Assembly: GCA_034432795.1 (NCBI GenBank)
Contig: DAOUBF010000071.1
Span: 1 to 28,669 of the forward strand
Length of the DNA: 28,669 nucleotides
From: DAOUBF01 sp034432795
Lineage (GTDB): Bacteria > Chloroflexota > Anaerolineae > DSLN01
Direction of reading: 5' to 3'
Shown piece after piece: positions 8,570 to 14,820 of the stretch; position 1 is the stretch's first letter, and every line of letters begins with the position of its first letter. Below the pieces are notes generated by a model that did no database searches, had not been told where the DNA came from, and saw nothing but the letters and a program-made list of their open reading frames with translations. The translations under genes and the position numbers were made by a program.

Positions 8570-8577
8570 GCTGCTAT
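8558..8577 (+). promoter_or_regulatory. Candidate antitoxin operator: two 9-bp direct repeats
   Basis: TGCTGCTAT occurs at 8558-8566 and again at 8569-8577, offset by 11 bp, one turn of the helix. The repeats cover the -10 and the start codon. Ribbon-helix-helix dimers are known to bind such phased tandem half-sites cooperatively, so autorepression is a reasonable inference. Confidence 0.5.
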
Positions 8578-8905
8578 GAAAGCGCATCAGAGCAACAGCA
8601 GGCAGGTTAAGCGTATCACGATCCGTGTCTCCCCAGAACTGCATCGGCAACTCAGTGAGGCCGCTGCACGTCGTTCGGTTTCCCTCAATACGCTGGCGAT
8701 TGAGGCACTCACAGTCTATACGCAGGCTTTAGGAGCCGATCAGGAGCGTTTCCCGCTACGCGAGCTCAGCGCCCTTCTTGCCCCAGCCGCCGAAGCAGCC
8801 CATCTTACAGAAGAGGAACTGCTCCAACATATTCGCCAGGTACGTCATCGCATCTGGCAGGAGCACTACGAAAAGGCTATCCGCGCTATCTCAACCCAGG
8901 AATAA
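8576..8905 (+). CDS. Ribbon-helix-helix antitoxin/repressor
   Basis: A 109-residue protein. After a short basic arm, residues 12-48 form an Arc/CopG/HicB-tail-like ribbon-helix-helix: strand RITIRVS, helix PELHRQLSEAAARR, turn SVSL, helix NTLAIEALTVYTQ. The C-terminal 60 residues are charged and helical, as expected for the toxin-binding part of an antitoxin. The next gene, 7 bp on, encodes a PIN-domain protein, the classical toxin partner. The start is fixed by the promoter: the -10 ends 7 bases before the ATG and there is no ribosome-binding site. It probably represses its own operon through the repeats over the start codon. The family call is sound; toxin-antitoxin function is inferred from context. 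Confidence 0.85.
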   Translation: MKAHQSNSRQVKRITIRVSPELHRQLSEAAARRSVSLNTLAIEALTVYTQALGADQERFPLRELSALLAPAAEAAHLTEEELLQHIRQVRHRIWQEHYEKAIRAISTQE

Positions 8906-8912
8906 CCCTCTC

Positions 8913-9383
8913 ATGCGGGTCTTCCCAGACACGGGCGCACTGCTGGCGATGATCGTCTTCCCTCGCGATCGGGCCGGTTCGCTGACATTGGCAGGCGAGG
9001 TCCTGGCGTTGTACGAAGCGGGGGCCTTTGAATTGATCATCGGCCAGGCTGTTATTGACGAGCTGGATGAAGTCCTGGACGAACGATTCCCGGCGCATCG
9101 GCCTCGCGCTGTATCGCTGCTTATGCCCTACGCCGATAGAATGGTGCGCCGGCCCACCCCCACCGAGGTCGCCGCGGTCCTCCCCTACTGCAACGACCCG
9201 GCAGATGCTCCCGTGTTTGCATCGGCAGTGATCGCTCAGCCGGATGTTATACTATCAAACGACTTCTCCACTTTTCACAGCCCCAAAGCAAAAGCCTTCT
9301 GGCAGGAGCATGGCCTCACTGTGGAGAGTCTGTATGGGCTATTGTGCCTGTTCGGCAGGCGAGAGCGGAAGAGCCAGAGCTAG
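8913..9383 (+). CDS. PIN-domain ribonuclease, probable toxin
   Basis: A 156-residue PIN-fold protein, usually an Mg-dependent RNase. The acidic residues fall in family positions: D6 in FPDTGALLAM, E50 in VIDELDEVL, D98 in CNDPADAPVFASA and D117 in ILSNDFSTF. The length suits a VapC-like toxin. I chose ATG 8913 because the protein core begins immediately after it and the gene then sits 7 bp behind the antitoxin; the open frame extends upstream only through the antitoxin gene in another frame. It should be co-transcribed with the antitoxin and neutralised by it. The target RNA is unknown. Confidence 0.87.
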   Translation: MRVFPDTGALLAMIVFPRDRAGSLTLAGEVLALYEAGAFELIIGQAVIDELDEVLDERFPAHRPRAVSLLMPYADRMVRRPTPTEVAAVLPYCNDPADAPVFASAVIAQPDVILSNDFSTFHSPKAKAFWQEHGLTVESLYGLLCLFGRRERKSQS

Positions 9384-9384
9384 C

Positions 9385-9410
9385 CCCCCCTGATCTTGAA
9401 ATCAGGGGGG
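9385..9410. terminator. Hairpin between convergent genes
   Basis: Perfect 10-bp stem CCCCCCTGAT / ATCAGGGGGG with loop CTTGAA. It starts two bases after the PIN stop and lies just past the end of the convergent DUF1573-like gene, so it could end both transcripts. No strong T-tract on either side. Confidence 0.6.
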
Positions 9411-9422
9411 ATTAAGGATACA

Positions 9423-9932
9423 TCAGTTGCCCCAATCGGAGAGCACGCGCAGGACCTTATCCGGCTCCTGAGGGTCATTGGTGCGCACGTGAACGCGGAA
9501 GTCGTGCGGCCCCTCCATGCCCGCGTGCATCATAAAGGTGAGCGAAACGGTGGTCTCCTGCCCGGGAGCCAAGGTCGTCGCACCGACGACCGCTTCGGGC
9601 GGTCAGCACCCCTCCACGACTTCAACCTGGGGCCTCCCTTGAATCCGCAACGGGGCGCTGCCTACATTGCGCACGCGGAACACGGCCTCCACAGGAATGT
9701 CCAGGGGGCGCTTGCCGAAATCCATCACCTCGCGGTCCACCGCAATACGCGGCCCCTCGGCCTGGGGCGTGAAGCCCGGCGGAGGCGCGCTCTGGGTGGC
9801 GCTGCGGTTGACCAGGGCGAAAGCCAGAATAGCGACGAGGAGCAGGCCGCCGCTCGCGATCAGCACCAGCGGCCCGACAGGGCGCCGGCGGCGGCGTTCC
9901 GCCCGATAGGTCTTCTTACCAGATTTCGCCAT
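9423..9932 (-). CDS. DUF1573-like membrane-anchored protein, candidate selenoprotein (in-frame UGA = Sec110)
   Basis: The minus-strand frame runs 109 codons to a TGA at 9605-9603 and then, in the same frame, 59 more sense codons to TGA at 9425-9423. Read through, the product is 169 residues: basic N-terminus, one transmembrane helix (about 19-41), linker, and an immunoglobulin-like DUF1573-type domain (about 60-165) with DFGKRPLDIPVEAVFRVRN, then VVEGC-U-PP, then LAPGQETTVSLTF, GPHDFRVHVRTNDP. The domain is complete only if the UGA is read, since the final strands lie after it. The UGA follows C109, where this family commonly has cysteines, so a Cys-Sec pair is implied. A SECIS-like hairpin begins 11 nt later. 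RBS GAGGAG lies upstream of the ATG. The alternative is a nonsense mutation truncating the protein. The machinery (selA, selB, selC, selD) is not in this window. Confidence 0.7.
9560..9605 (-). promoter_or_regulatory. Candidate bacterial SECIS element
   Basis: On the mRNA, 11 nt after the UGA, GGUCGUCG pairs perfectly with CGACGACC (9591-9584 with 9580-9573) around GUG. Drawn as a 7-bp stem, the apical loop is GGUGC, starting with G 18 nt after the UGA. Known bacterial SECIS elements need a G in the first loop positions about 16-37 nt from the UGA. Below it, AGC/GCU and GCCCG/CGGGC can extend the helix, giving about 16 bp in total with small internal loops. Confidence 0.62.
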
Positions 9933-9966
9933 GCGTCGTTCTCCTCAATGCGTTGCAATCCGCTTT

Positions 9967-9995
9967 AGTATAGCAGGAAAGGGCGAGCCTGGATA
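9967..9995 (-). promoter_or_regulatory. Promoter of the DUF1573-like gene
   Basis: The minus strand has TGC-TATACT (9975-9967), another extended -10, with a weak -35 (TATCCA) at 17-bp spacing. The predicted start is about 28 bp before the ATG, leaving room for the GAGGAG ribosome site. Confidence 0.55.
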
Positions 9996-10058
9996 GCGCC
10001 GTTCAGCCCGTCTGCCTATCCGCTAAATGGCGGGGGAGGCCCCATAGCCCCCCAATCC

Positions 10059-10087
10059 TTGACAGGGCAGCCGCTTAGCCGTATAAT
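10059..10087 (+). promoter_or_regulatory. Perfect consensus sigma-70-type promoter of the rpmF-fab operon
   Basis: TTGACA at 10059-10064, exactly 17 bp, then TATAAT at 10082-10087: a full match to the consensus in both hexamers. The predicted start near 10094 gives a leader of about 60 nt before rpmF. This suggests strong constitutive transcription. Confidence 0.9.
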
Positions 10088-10152
10088 GGGCTGCCGTGCC
10101 CAAAGGAGGGCGCCAGGCTGATCTGTAGGAAAGGAAAGGATAGGAAAGTTCT

Positions 10153-10338
10153 GTGGGTCCACTTCCGAAGCGTAAACTCTCAAAAGGGCGGCGTGATCGC
10201 CGTCGCTCTCAAGACCGGCTGCACCCTGTGCAACTCGTTCCCTGCCCGCAGTGCAAGGAACTCCGGCCCCCGCACACGGTCTGCCCCCACTGCGGCACCT
10301 ATCAGGGGCACGAGGTGTTGGCGATTGAGGAGGAATGA
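10153..10338 (+). CDS. rpmF: 50S ribosomal protein L32
   Basis: A 61-residue L32. The basic N-terminus LPKRKLSKGRRDRRRS matches the family opening (usually VPKRKTSKSRRDKRR), followed by a zinc ribbon with C31-x2-C34 and C44-x2-C47 (VPCPQCKELRPPHTVCPHCGTY). All four cysteines are present, so this is the zinc-binding form. The start is GTG at 10153, preceded by purine-rich AGGAAAG repeats. It is driven by a perfect consensus promoter. rpmF lies upstream of fatty-acid genes in many bacteria, and here fabD follows after a terminator-like hairpin. Confidence 0.95.
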   Translation: MGPLPKRKLSKGRRDRRRSQDRLHPVQLVPCPQCKELRPPHTVCPHCGTYQGHEVLAIEEE

Positions 10339-10373
10339 GCCAGGCCACGTCTGGCCGCTGAGATGGGGGCGTG

Positions 10374-10430
10374 GGGCCGTGCCACTTCGTGCTCAAAGGG
10401 AACGAAGGGTTCGCACGGCCCTTTTATTTG
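10374..10430 (+). terminator. Terminator or attenuator between rpmF and fabD
   Basis: GGGCCGTG (10374-10381) pairs with CACGGCCC (10414-10421), with an inner helix CTTCGT / ACGAAG, followed at once by TTTTATTT. This is the form of an intrinsic terminator. It lies inside an apparent operon, so partial termination would give more rpmF than fabD message. Confidence 0.7.
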
Positions 10431-10442
10431 TCTGAGAACGCG

Positions 10443-11402
10443 ATGAGCTTCATGAAACGGCTGCGACACACCGCCTTCGTCTTCCCCGGTCAGGGATCGC
10501 AATTCGTCGGCATGGGGCGCGACCTGTATGAGCGCGAGCCGGCGGCACGCATGGTCTTTGACGCCGCCGACGCTCTCCTGGAGTTTCCCCTCTCGCGGCT
10601 GTGCTTTGAAGGGCCGGAGGCCGAATTAAACGACACTTACAATACCCAACCGGCCCTGTTTGTCACCAGCATCGCGGCCCTGCGTGCGCTGGAGGCACGG
10701 GGCGTGGGACAGCCCGCCTGCGTCGCCGGGCACAGCCTGGGGGAGTTCGCCGCCCTCGTCGCGGCGGGCGCGCTGCGCTTCGCCGACGGCCTCAAGCTGG
10801 TGCGCGAGCGCGGTCGGCTGATGAAGCTGGCAGGTGAGCGCAACCCCGGCGGTATGGCTGCGGTCCTGGGCCTGGATCGACCCACGCTGGACGCGGTGTG
10901 CGCCGAGGCCACACGCCTGACCGGGCGACCGGTTCAGGTCGCCAATGACAACTGCCCCGGCCAGATCGTCATCTCCGGTGACCGCGAAGCGTTGGAAGCT
11001 GCATTGAACCTGGCGAAGGCGCGTGGGGCGCGGCGGGTTGTGCCCCTGGCTGTGAGTATCGCGGCCCATTCGGCGCTCATGGCCACTGTCAGCGACACTT
11101 TTAAGCAGGTGGTGGAGGAAACGCCCCTGGCCGATCCGCAGGTGCCCATCATCGGCAACGTCAGCGCCCAGCCCCTGGCCGACGTCGCCGCCATCCGCGC
11201 CGACCTGGGTGCGCAATTGACCGCACCGGTCGCCTGGACGGATTCGGTGCGCACGATGCTGGCGCAGGGCGTGACGACATTTGTGGAGATCGGCCCTAAG
11301 GATGTTCTCACCGGCCTGCTCAAGCGCATTGACGCCAACGCGCAGGGCCTCACCGCCGGGGATATTGCCAGTGTGGAGGCTATCGCCCATGTCCTCGGAT
11401 GA
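10443..11402 (+). CDS. fabD: Malonyl-CoA:ACP transacylase
   Basis: A 319-residue FabD, which transfers malonyl from CoA to acyl carrier protein to feed type II fatty acid synthesis. Seen: GQGSQ (16-20), the nucleophile S98 in GHSLGE, the malonate-binding R123 in LVRERGRLM, and the catalytic H209 in SIAAHSALM. The length is typical. I chose ATG 10443; a second ATG three codons on is equally possible, and the frame is open further upstream through the terminator hairpin, which is not coding. Its end overlaps the next gene by 14 bp. AcpS at 3310-3738 would activate the carrier protein used here. Confidence 0.97.
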   Translation: MSFMKRLRHTAFVFPGQGSQFVGMGRDLYEREPAARMVFDAADALLEFPLSRLCFEGPEAELNDTYNTQPALFVTSIAALRALEARGVGQPACVAGHSLGEFAALVAAGALRFADGLKLVRERGRLMKLAGERNPGGMAAVLGLDRPTLDAVCAEATRLTGRPVQVANDNCPGQIVISGDREALEAALNLAKARGARRVVPLAVSIAAHSALMATVSDTFKQVVEETPLADPQVPIIGNVSAQPLADVAAIRADLGAQLTAPVAWTDSVRTMLAQGVTTFVEIGPKDVLTGLLKRIDANAQGLTAGDIASVEAIAHVLG

Positions 11403-12312
11403 GACACCACGCCTGGGCTTTATCGGCCTGGGCCTGATGGGCCGGCCGATGGCGCACAATTTGCTCAAGGCCGGCTTTCCCCTCACCGTATATTCGCGCA
11501 GCCCGGCGCCGGTGGAGGAGCTTGCCGCCGCTGGCGCGCACGCGGCACGCTCGCCCCGCGAAGTCGCTGCCGCCGCCGATGTGGTCATCACCATGCTGCC
11601 GGACGCGCCGGACGTGGAGGCGGTGCTTTTCGGCCCAAACGGCGTCATGGAAGCGGCCCGCCCCGGCCTGATCGTGATTGACATGAGCACGGTCTCGCCA
11701 GTGGCGACGCGACGCATGGCCGCGCGGCTGGGCGAAGCGGGCGTGGCCATGCTGGATGCGCCGGTGAGCGGGGGCACGGTGGGCGCCGAAGCGGGCACGC
11801 TCTCCATCATGGTGGGGGGCGACGAGGCCACCTTTGAGCGCTGCCGCCCGATCTTTGAGACCCTGGGGAAGCGCATCACCTACATGGGCCCCAGCGGCGC
11901 AGGCCAGTTGACCAAAGCCTGCAACCAGATCATGACCGCAGGCATTTACGCCGTGATGAGCGAGGCCCTGGTCCTGGCGGCGAAAGGCGGGCTGGACCCG
12001 GCCAGGGTGGTAGAGGTGCTGAGCAGCGGCGCGGCCCGCTGTTGGGCGCTGGAGGTGCGCGCCCCCAAACTCCTGCGGCGCGACCTGGCCCCCGGCTTCA
12101 AAGCCTCCCTACAATACAAGGACCTGAATATCGTGGCCGAGGCAGCCCGCGCCCTGGGCGTGCCCATGCCGGTGACGGGCGTCGTGCGCGAACTGTACCA
12201 CGCCATGATCGTCGCCGGCGATGGCGACCTGGACAACTCCGCCCTGATCACGGTGCTGGAACGGCTGGCAGGCACGGAGGTGAGAGCCAAAGGAGGCAGC
12301 CATGGAGCTTGA
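11389..12312 (+). CDS. 3-hydroxyisobutyrate/tartronate-semialdehyde-type beta-hydroxyacid dehydrogenase
   Basis: A 307-residue NAD(P)-dependent dehydrogenase. It has the Rossmann motif GFIGLGLMGRPMA (10-22), the substrate-binding signature DAPVSGGTVGAEAG (123-136), the catalytic K176 in GQLTKACNQ and the family's all-helical C-terminal half. The substrate cannot be told from sequence: 3-hydroxyisobutyrate, 2-hydroxy-3-oxopropionate, or a succinic-semialdehyde-type role are all possible. The start ATG 11389 lies within the end of fabD (14-bp overlap), and its own end overlaps fabG by 11 bp, so the three are translationally coupled. A beta-hydroxyacid dehydrogenase between fabD and fabG is unusual; it does not belong to the fatty acid cycle itself. 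Confidence 0.93.
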   Translation: MSSDETPRLGFIGLGLMGRPMAHNLLKAGFPLTVYSRSPAPVEELAAAGAHAARSPREVAAAADVVITMLPDAPDVEAVLFGPNGVMEAARPGLIVIDMSTVSPVATRRMAARLGEAGVAMLDAPVSGGTVGAEAGTLSIMVGGDEATFERCRPIFETLGKRITYMGPSGAGQLTKACNQIMTAGIYAVMSEALVLAAKGGLDPARVVEVLSSGAARCWALEVRAPKLLRRDLAPGFKASLQYKDLNIVAEAARALGVPMPVTGVVRELYHAMIVAGDGDLDNSALITVLERLAGTEVRAKGGSHGA

Positions 12313-13045
12313 AGGCAAGGTCGCGCTGGTGACCGGTGCCTCGCGGGGCATCGGTCGGGCGATTGCCCTGGAGCTGGCCGCCCAGGGCGCGCGCGTGGTG
12401 GTGAACTACCACAAAAACGCGGAAGCCGCTCGCGAGGTCGTGGCTGCGATTGAGGCCACCGGCGGGCACGCCCAGGCAATCCAGGCGGATGTGAGCGACC
12501 ACGCACAGGCGCAGGCCCTCGTTAAGGCCGTGCTGGATACCTATGGGCGGCTGGACATCCTGGTCAACAACGCCGGCCTGACCCGCGACACGCTGCTGAT
12601 GACGATGAAAGAAGAGGACTGGGATATTGTCCTCAACACCAACCTGAAGAGCGTGTTTAATTGCTGCAAAGCCGCAGCCCGCGCCATGGTGCGCCAGCGC
12701 AGTGGTCGCATCGTCAATATCACCTCGGTGGCCGGCATCACCGGCAACGCGGGCCAAACCAACTACGCGGCCTCAAAAGCGGGTATAATTGGATTTACGA
12801 AATCACTGGCGAAGGAATTGGGCAGCCGTAACATCACCGTGAACGCGGTGGCGCCTGGTTTTATTGAGACGGAGTTGATTCAAAACGTGCCAGCCGAGGT
12901 CAAAGCGGCGGCGCTGAAGATGACGCCCTTGGGGCGCTTTGCCACAGCCCAGGATGTGGCCTACGCCGTCGCCTTTCTGTGCTCCGACCGCGCCGCGATG
13001 ATCACGGGACAGGTGCTGCAGGTGGATGGCGGCATGGTGATGTAG
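12302..13045 (+). CDS. fabG: 3-oxoacyl-[acyl-carrier-protein] reductase
   Basis: A 247-residue short-chain dehydrogenase with the FabG layout. It reduces 3-oxoacyl-ACP with NADPH in fatty acid elongation. Seen: TGASRGIGRAIA (11-22) cofactor loop, NNAG (89-92), and the catalytic set N114, S142, Y155, K159 (YAASK). The C-terminal GQVLQVDGGMVM closes the family pattern. AGGAGG lies 6 bases before the ATG. The fabD-dehydrogenase-fabG context supports the FabG assignment over other short-chain reductases. Confidence 0.95.
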   Translation: MELEGKVALVTGASRGIGRAIALELAAQGARVVVNYHKNAEAAREVVAAIEATGGHAQAIQADVSDHAQAQALVKAVLDTYGRLDILVNNAGLTRDTLLMTMKEEDWDIVLNTNLKSVFNCCKAAARAMVRQRSGRIVNITSVAGITGNAGQTNYAASKAGIIGFTKSLAKELGSRNITVNAVAPGFIETELIQNVPAEVKAAALKMTPLGRFATAQDVAYAVAFLCSDRAAMITGQVLQVDGGMVM

Positions 13046-13074
13046 GACAGGTGTCAGCTATCCACCTCCGGTAT

Positions 13075-13103
13075 GGATTGCTGAAGCATGGCTTCAGCAG
13101 TCC
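13075..13103. repeat. Palindrome downstream of fabG
   Basis: GCTGAAGC-ATG-GCTTCAGC with outer pairs extending the stem to 13 bp (one G-U). It lies 30 bp after the fabG stop, without a T-tract. It could stabilise or end the fab transcript. Confidence 0.65.
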
Positions 13104-13107
13104 ACAG

Positions 13108-13175
13108 GTCACCCTGAGCACAGCGCAGGGCCTCCCGAATGCGCATCAGAGAGGCTTCGTTGCGCTCAGCATGAC
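13108..13175. repeat. MITE-like 68-bp element with imperfect terminal inverted repeats
   Basis: The left end GTCACCCTGAGC and right end GCTCAGCATGAC are inverted copies of each other at 10 of 12 positions. The interior is non-coding. This CTGAGC / GCTCAG wording with ...GAAGC... interior resembles small dispersed intergenic repeats seen in Chloroflexota genomes (from memory, not checked). Confidence 0.5.
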
Positions 13176-13224
13176 AAACCTGTGATCTTCTGACGACTGC
13201 CCCTGGCTGCTGCTGGCTGAAGTC

Positions 13225-13674
13225 ATGAAGGCACGTCGGCGTGCACGCGCCCTGGCGCTGCAAGCACTTTACGAAATTGATAGCGTTGGGCATCCGGTAG
13301 AAGAGGTCCTGCAAGCGCGGCTGGAAGAAGAACCCCTACCGGAGAAAAGCGTTCAGTTTGCCCGGCAGCTTGTGTATGGCGTTATGGCGCACCGGGACAA
13401 AATGGACGTGGTGATCCAAAAGCTCGCCCCCGAATGGCCGCTGGACCAGATGGCCGTGATTGACCGCAACATCCTGCGCATCGCCATCCTGGAGTTTGCC
13501 ATCCTGCACGCCACGCCGGTCAAGGTGGCGATCAACGAGGCGGTGGAACTGGCCAAGATGTTCGGCTCGGACAGTTCGCCGCGCTTCGTCAACGGTGTCC
13601 TGGGCACGCTGGTGGCCCAGGGGGGCGAACTGACGCGGCTGTTGGAGGCGGGAAAGGACGGGCATAAGACGTGA
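13225..13674 (+). CDS. nusB: Transcription antitermination factor NusB
   Basis: A 149-residue all-helical NusB, which with NusE (S10) binds boxA RNA during rRNA antitermination. Family features: the arginine-rich opening KARRRARALALQALYEID (RNA contact), DQMAVIDRNILRIAILEF and TPVKVAINEAVELAKMFGSDSSPRFVNGVLG near the C-terminus. Length is usual. No clear ribosome site was seen before the ATG at 13225. It is separated from fabG by repeats and is followed by tat genes after a palindromic spacer. Confidence 0.95.
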   Translation: MKARRRARALALQALYEIDSVGHPVEEVLQARLEEEPLPEKSVQFARQLVYGVMAHRDKMDVVIQKLAPEWPLDQMAVIDRNILRIAILEFAILHATPVKVAINEAVELAKMFGSDSSPRFVNGVLGTLVAQGGELTRLLEAGKDGHKT

Positions 13675-13710
13675 AACGTCAAACGTCATCATCACGTTTC
13701 ACGTTTGACG
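13669..13710 (+). repeat. Overlapping alternative hairpins at the nusB end
   Basis: ACGTGAAACGT (13669-13679) pairs with ACGTTTCACGT (13694-13704), while CGTCAAACGT (13677-13686) pairs with ACGTTTGACG (13701-13710). The two helices share bases, so only one can form. The nusB stop codon lies inside the first arm. It could be a terminator region or a dispersed palindrome. Confidence 0.55.
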
Positions 13711-13723
13711 GCTACAGATTGCG

Positions 13724-14053
13724 ATGGAAATCTTTAACATTGGCACGGGCGAACTGCTGTTCATCCTGCTCCTGGCGCTCCTGGTGCTGGGGCCGCGGCG
13801 CATCCCGGAGGTGGCCCGGACGCTGGGCCGGGCGTTGCGCGAGTTGCGCGCCATCTCCGATGAGTTCACCACCGCACTGACGCGGGAGGTGGAGGCCGCT
13901 GAACGCGCCGAGCGAATCCAGCGCGCACGAGAGCAGGCCGCGCAGGAGCGCCCGTTGCCCTCTTCTGTAGAAGAGACAGCCCCCGTGAGCGGGCTGCCCC
14001 CGGCGGATGATGCCTTGGGGGACAAAGCTGCGGCAGATGGGGCAAAGGATTGA
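13724..14053 (+). CDS. tatA/tatB: Twin-arginine translocase TatA/TatB-type subunit
   Basis: A 109-residue Tat component that forms or feeds the pore exporting folded proteins. N-terminal transmembrane helix (about 8-22), hinge LGPRRIPE, then an amphipathic helix VARTLGRALRELRAIS and a long acidic, helical tail ending without structure. The GEL at 9-11 with LGPRRIPE resembles TatB as much as TatA, so I do not separate the two. It overlaps or abuts tatC (6 bp to the chosen ATG), as in tat operons. Confidence 0.9.
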   Translation: MEIFNIGTGELLFILLLALLVLGPRRIPEVARTLGRALRELRAISDEFTTALTREVEAAERAERIQRAREQAAQERPLPSSVEETAPVSGLPPADDALGDKAAADGAKD

Positions 14054-14058
14054 GAGCC

Positions 14059-14805
14059 ATGGCAGGGCGTGTGGCTGAGGGAAGCGAGCGAGTGGCGGAG
14101 GCGGAGCGCGCCGAAGACGAAGCGCGCATGAGCCTGCTGGAACACCTGGAGGAACTGCGTTCACGCCTGATCAAAGCGGCGCTGGCGCTGCTGGGCGGCA
14201 CGCTGATCAGCTTCGCCCTGGCACAGCAGATCATGGAGTTCCTGGCGCGGCCCATTGGCGGCCTGAGCCAGTTGGAATCTATTGAAATCACGGAGAACAT
14301 CGGCGTGTTTATGCGCGTCTCGCTGGCCTCCGGCGCGGTTATCGCCATGCCGGTCCTGGTTTACCAGTTGTGGCGCTTTATCGCGCCGGGCCTGATGCCG
14401 CGTGAGCGTCGCTATGTGTATTATGTCGTGCCGGGCGCGACCCTTCTGTTCCTGCTCGGCGTGGCCTTCGCCTATTTCGTCATGTTGCCGGTGGCCGTGC
14501 CTTTCCTGAAGAACTTCCTGGGCATCCCCAACACCCCCCGCCCCGCCAACTACTTCAGCTTTGTCACCTGGGTGATGCTGTCTATGGGGGTGAGTTTTGA
14601 GACGCCCATCTTCATTTTCTTCTTAGCCAAGATGGGGCTGGTGTCGCCGCGCACCCTGTTGCGCCAGTGGCGCTACGCCGTCGTGATCATCGCCATCGTC
14701 GCCGCGGTGGTCACCCCCACGGTGGACCCGGTGAACATGTCTATCGTCATGGTTCCGTTGCTGGCGCTGTATGCGCTGAGCATTCTATTAGCCTATCTCG
14801 CCTGA
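14059..14805 (+). CDS. tatC: Sec-independent translocase TatC
   Basis: A 248-residue polytopic TatC, the receptor for twin-arginine signal peptides. The core opens with MSLLEHLEELRSRLIKA (residues 24-40) and has six hydrophobic segments, including the conserved PVLVYQLWRFIAPGL and FETPIFIFFLAKMGLVS. The 23 residues before MSLLEH are charged and extra to the usual family start. The ATG at 14128 is therefore an alternative, although AAAGGA favours 14059. It lies directly after tatA/B. Confidence 0.95.
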   Translation: MAGRVAEGSERVAEAERAEDEARMSLLEHLEELRSRLIKAALALLGGTLISFALAQQIMEFLARPIGGLSQLESIEITENIGVFMRVSLASGAVIAMPVLVYQLWRFIAPGLMPRERRYVYYVVPGATLLFLLGVAFAYFVMLPVAVPFLKNFLGIPNTPRPANYFSFVTWVMLSMGVSFETPIFIFFLAKMGLVSPRTLLRQWRYAVVIIAIVAAVVTPTVDPVNMSIVMVPLLALYALSILLAYLA

Positions 14806-14820
14806 AGGAGGAAAGGTCAC

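Noticed and set aside
9603..9932. Reading the DUF1573-like gene as a plain 109-residue protein ending at the first TGA
   Set aside because: The domain would lose its last strands, the frame continues with family-like sequence, and a SECIS-like hairpin follows the TGA. It remains the fallback if Sec machinery is absent.
10626..11879. 417-codon minus-strand frame opposite fabD and the dehydrogenase
   Set aside because: Shadow of two well-identified genes; no recognisable domain.
12784..12789. TATAAT inside fabG
   Set aside because: Within coding sequence for GIIGF; no -35 at proper spacing and no gene start nearby.
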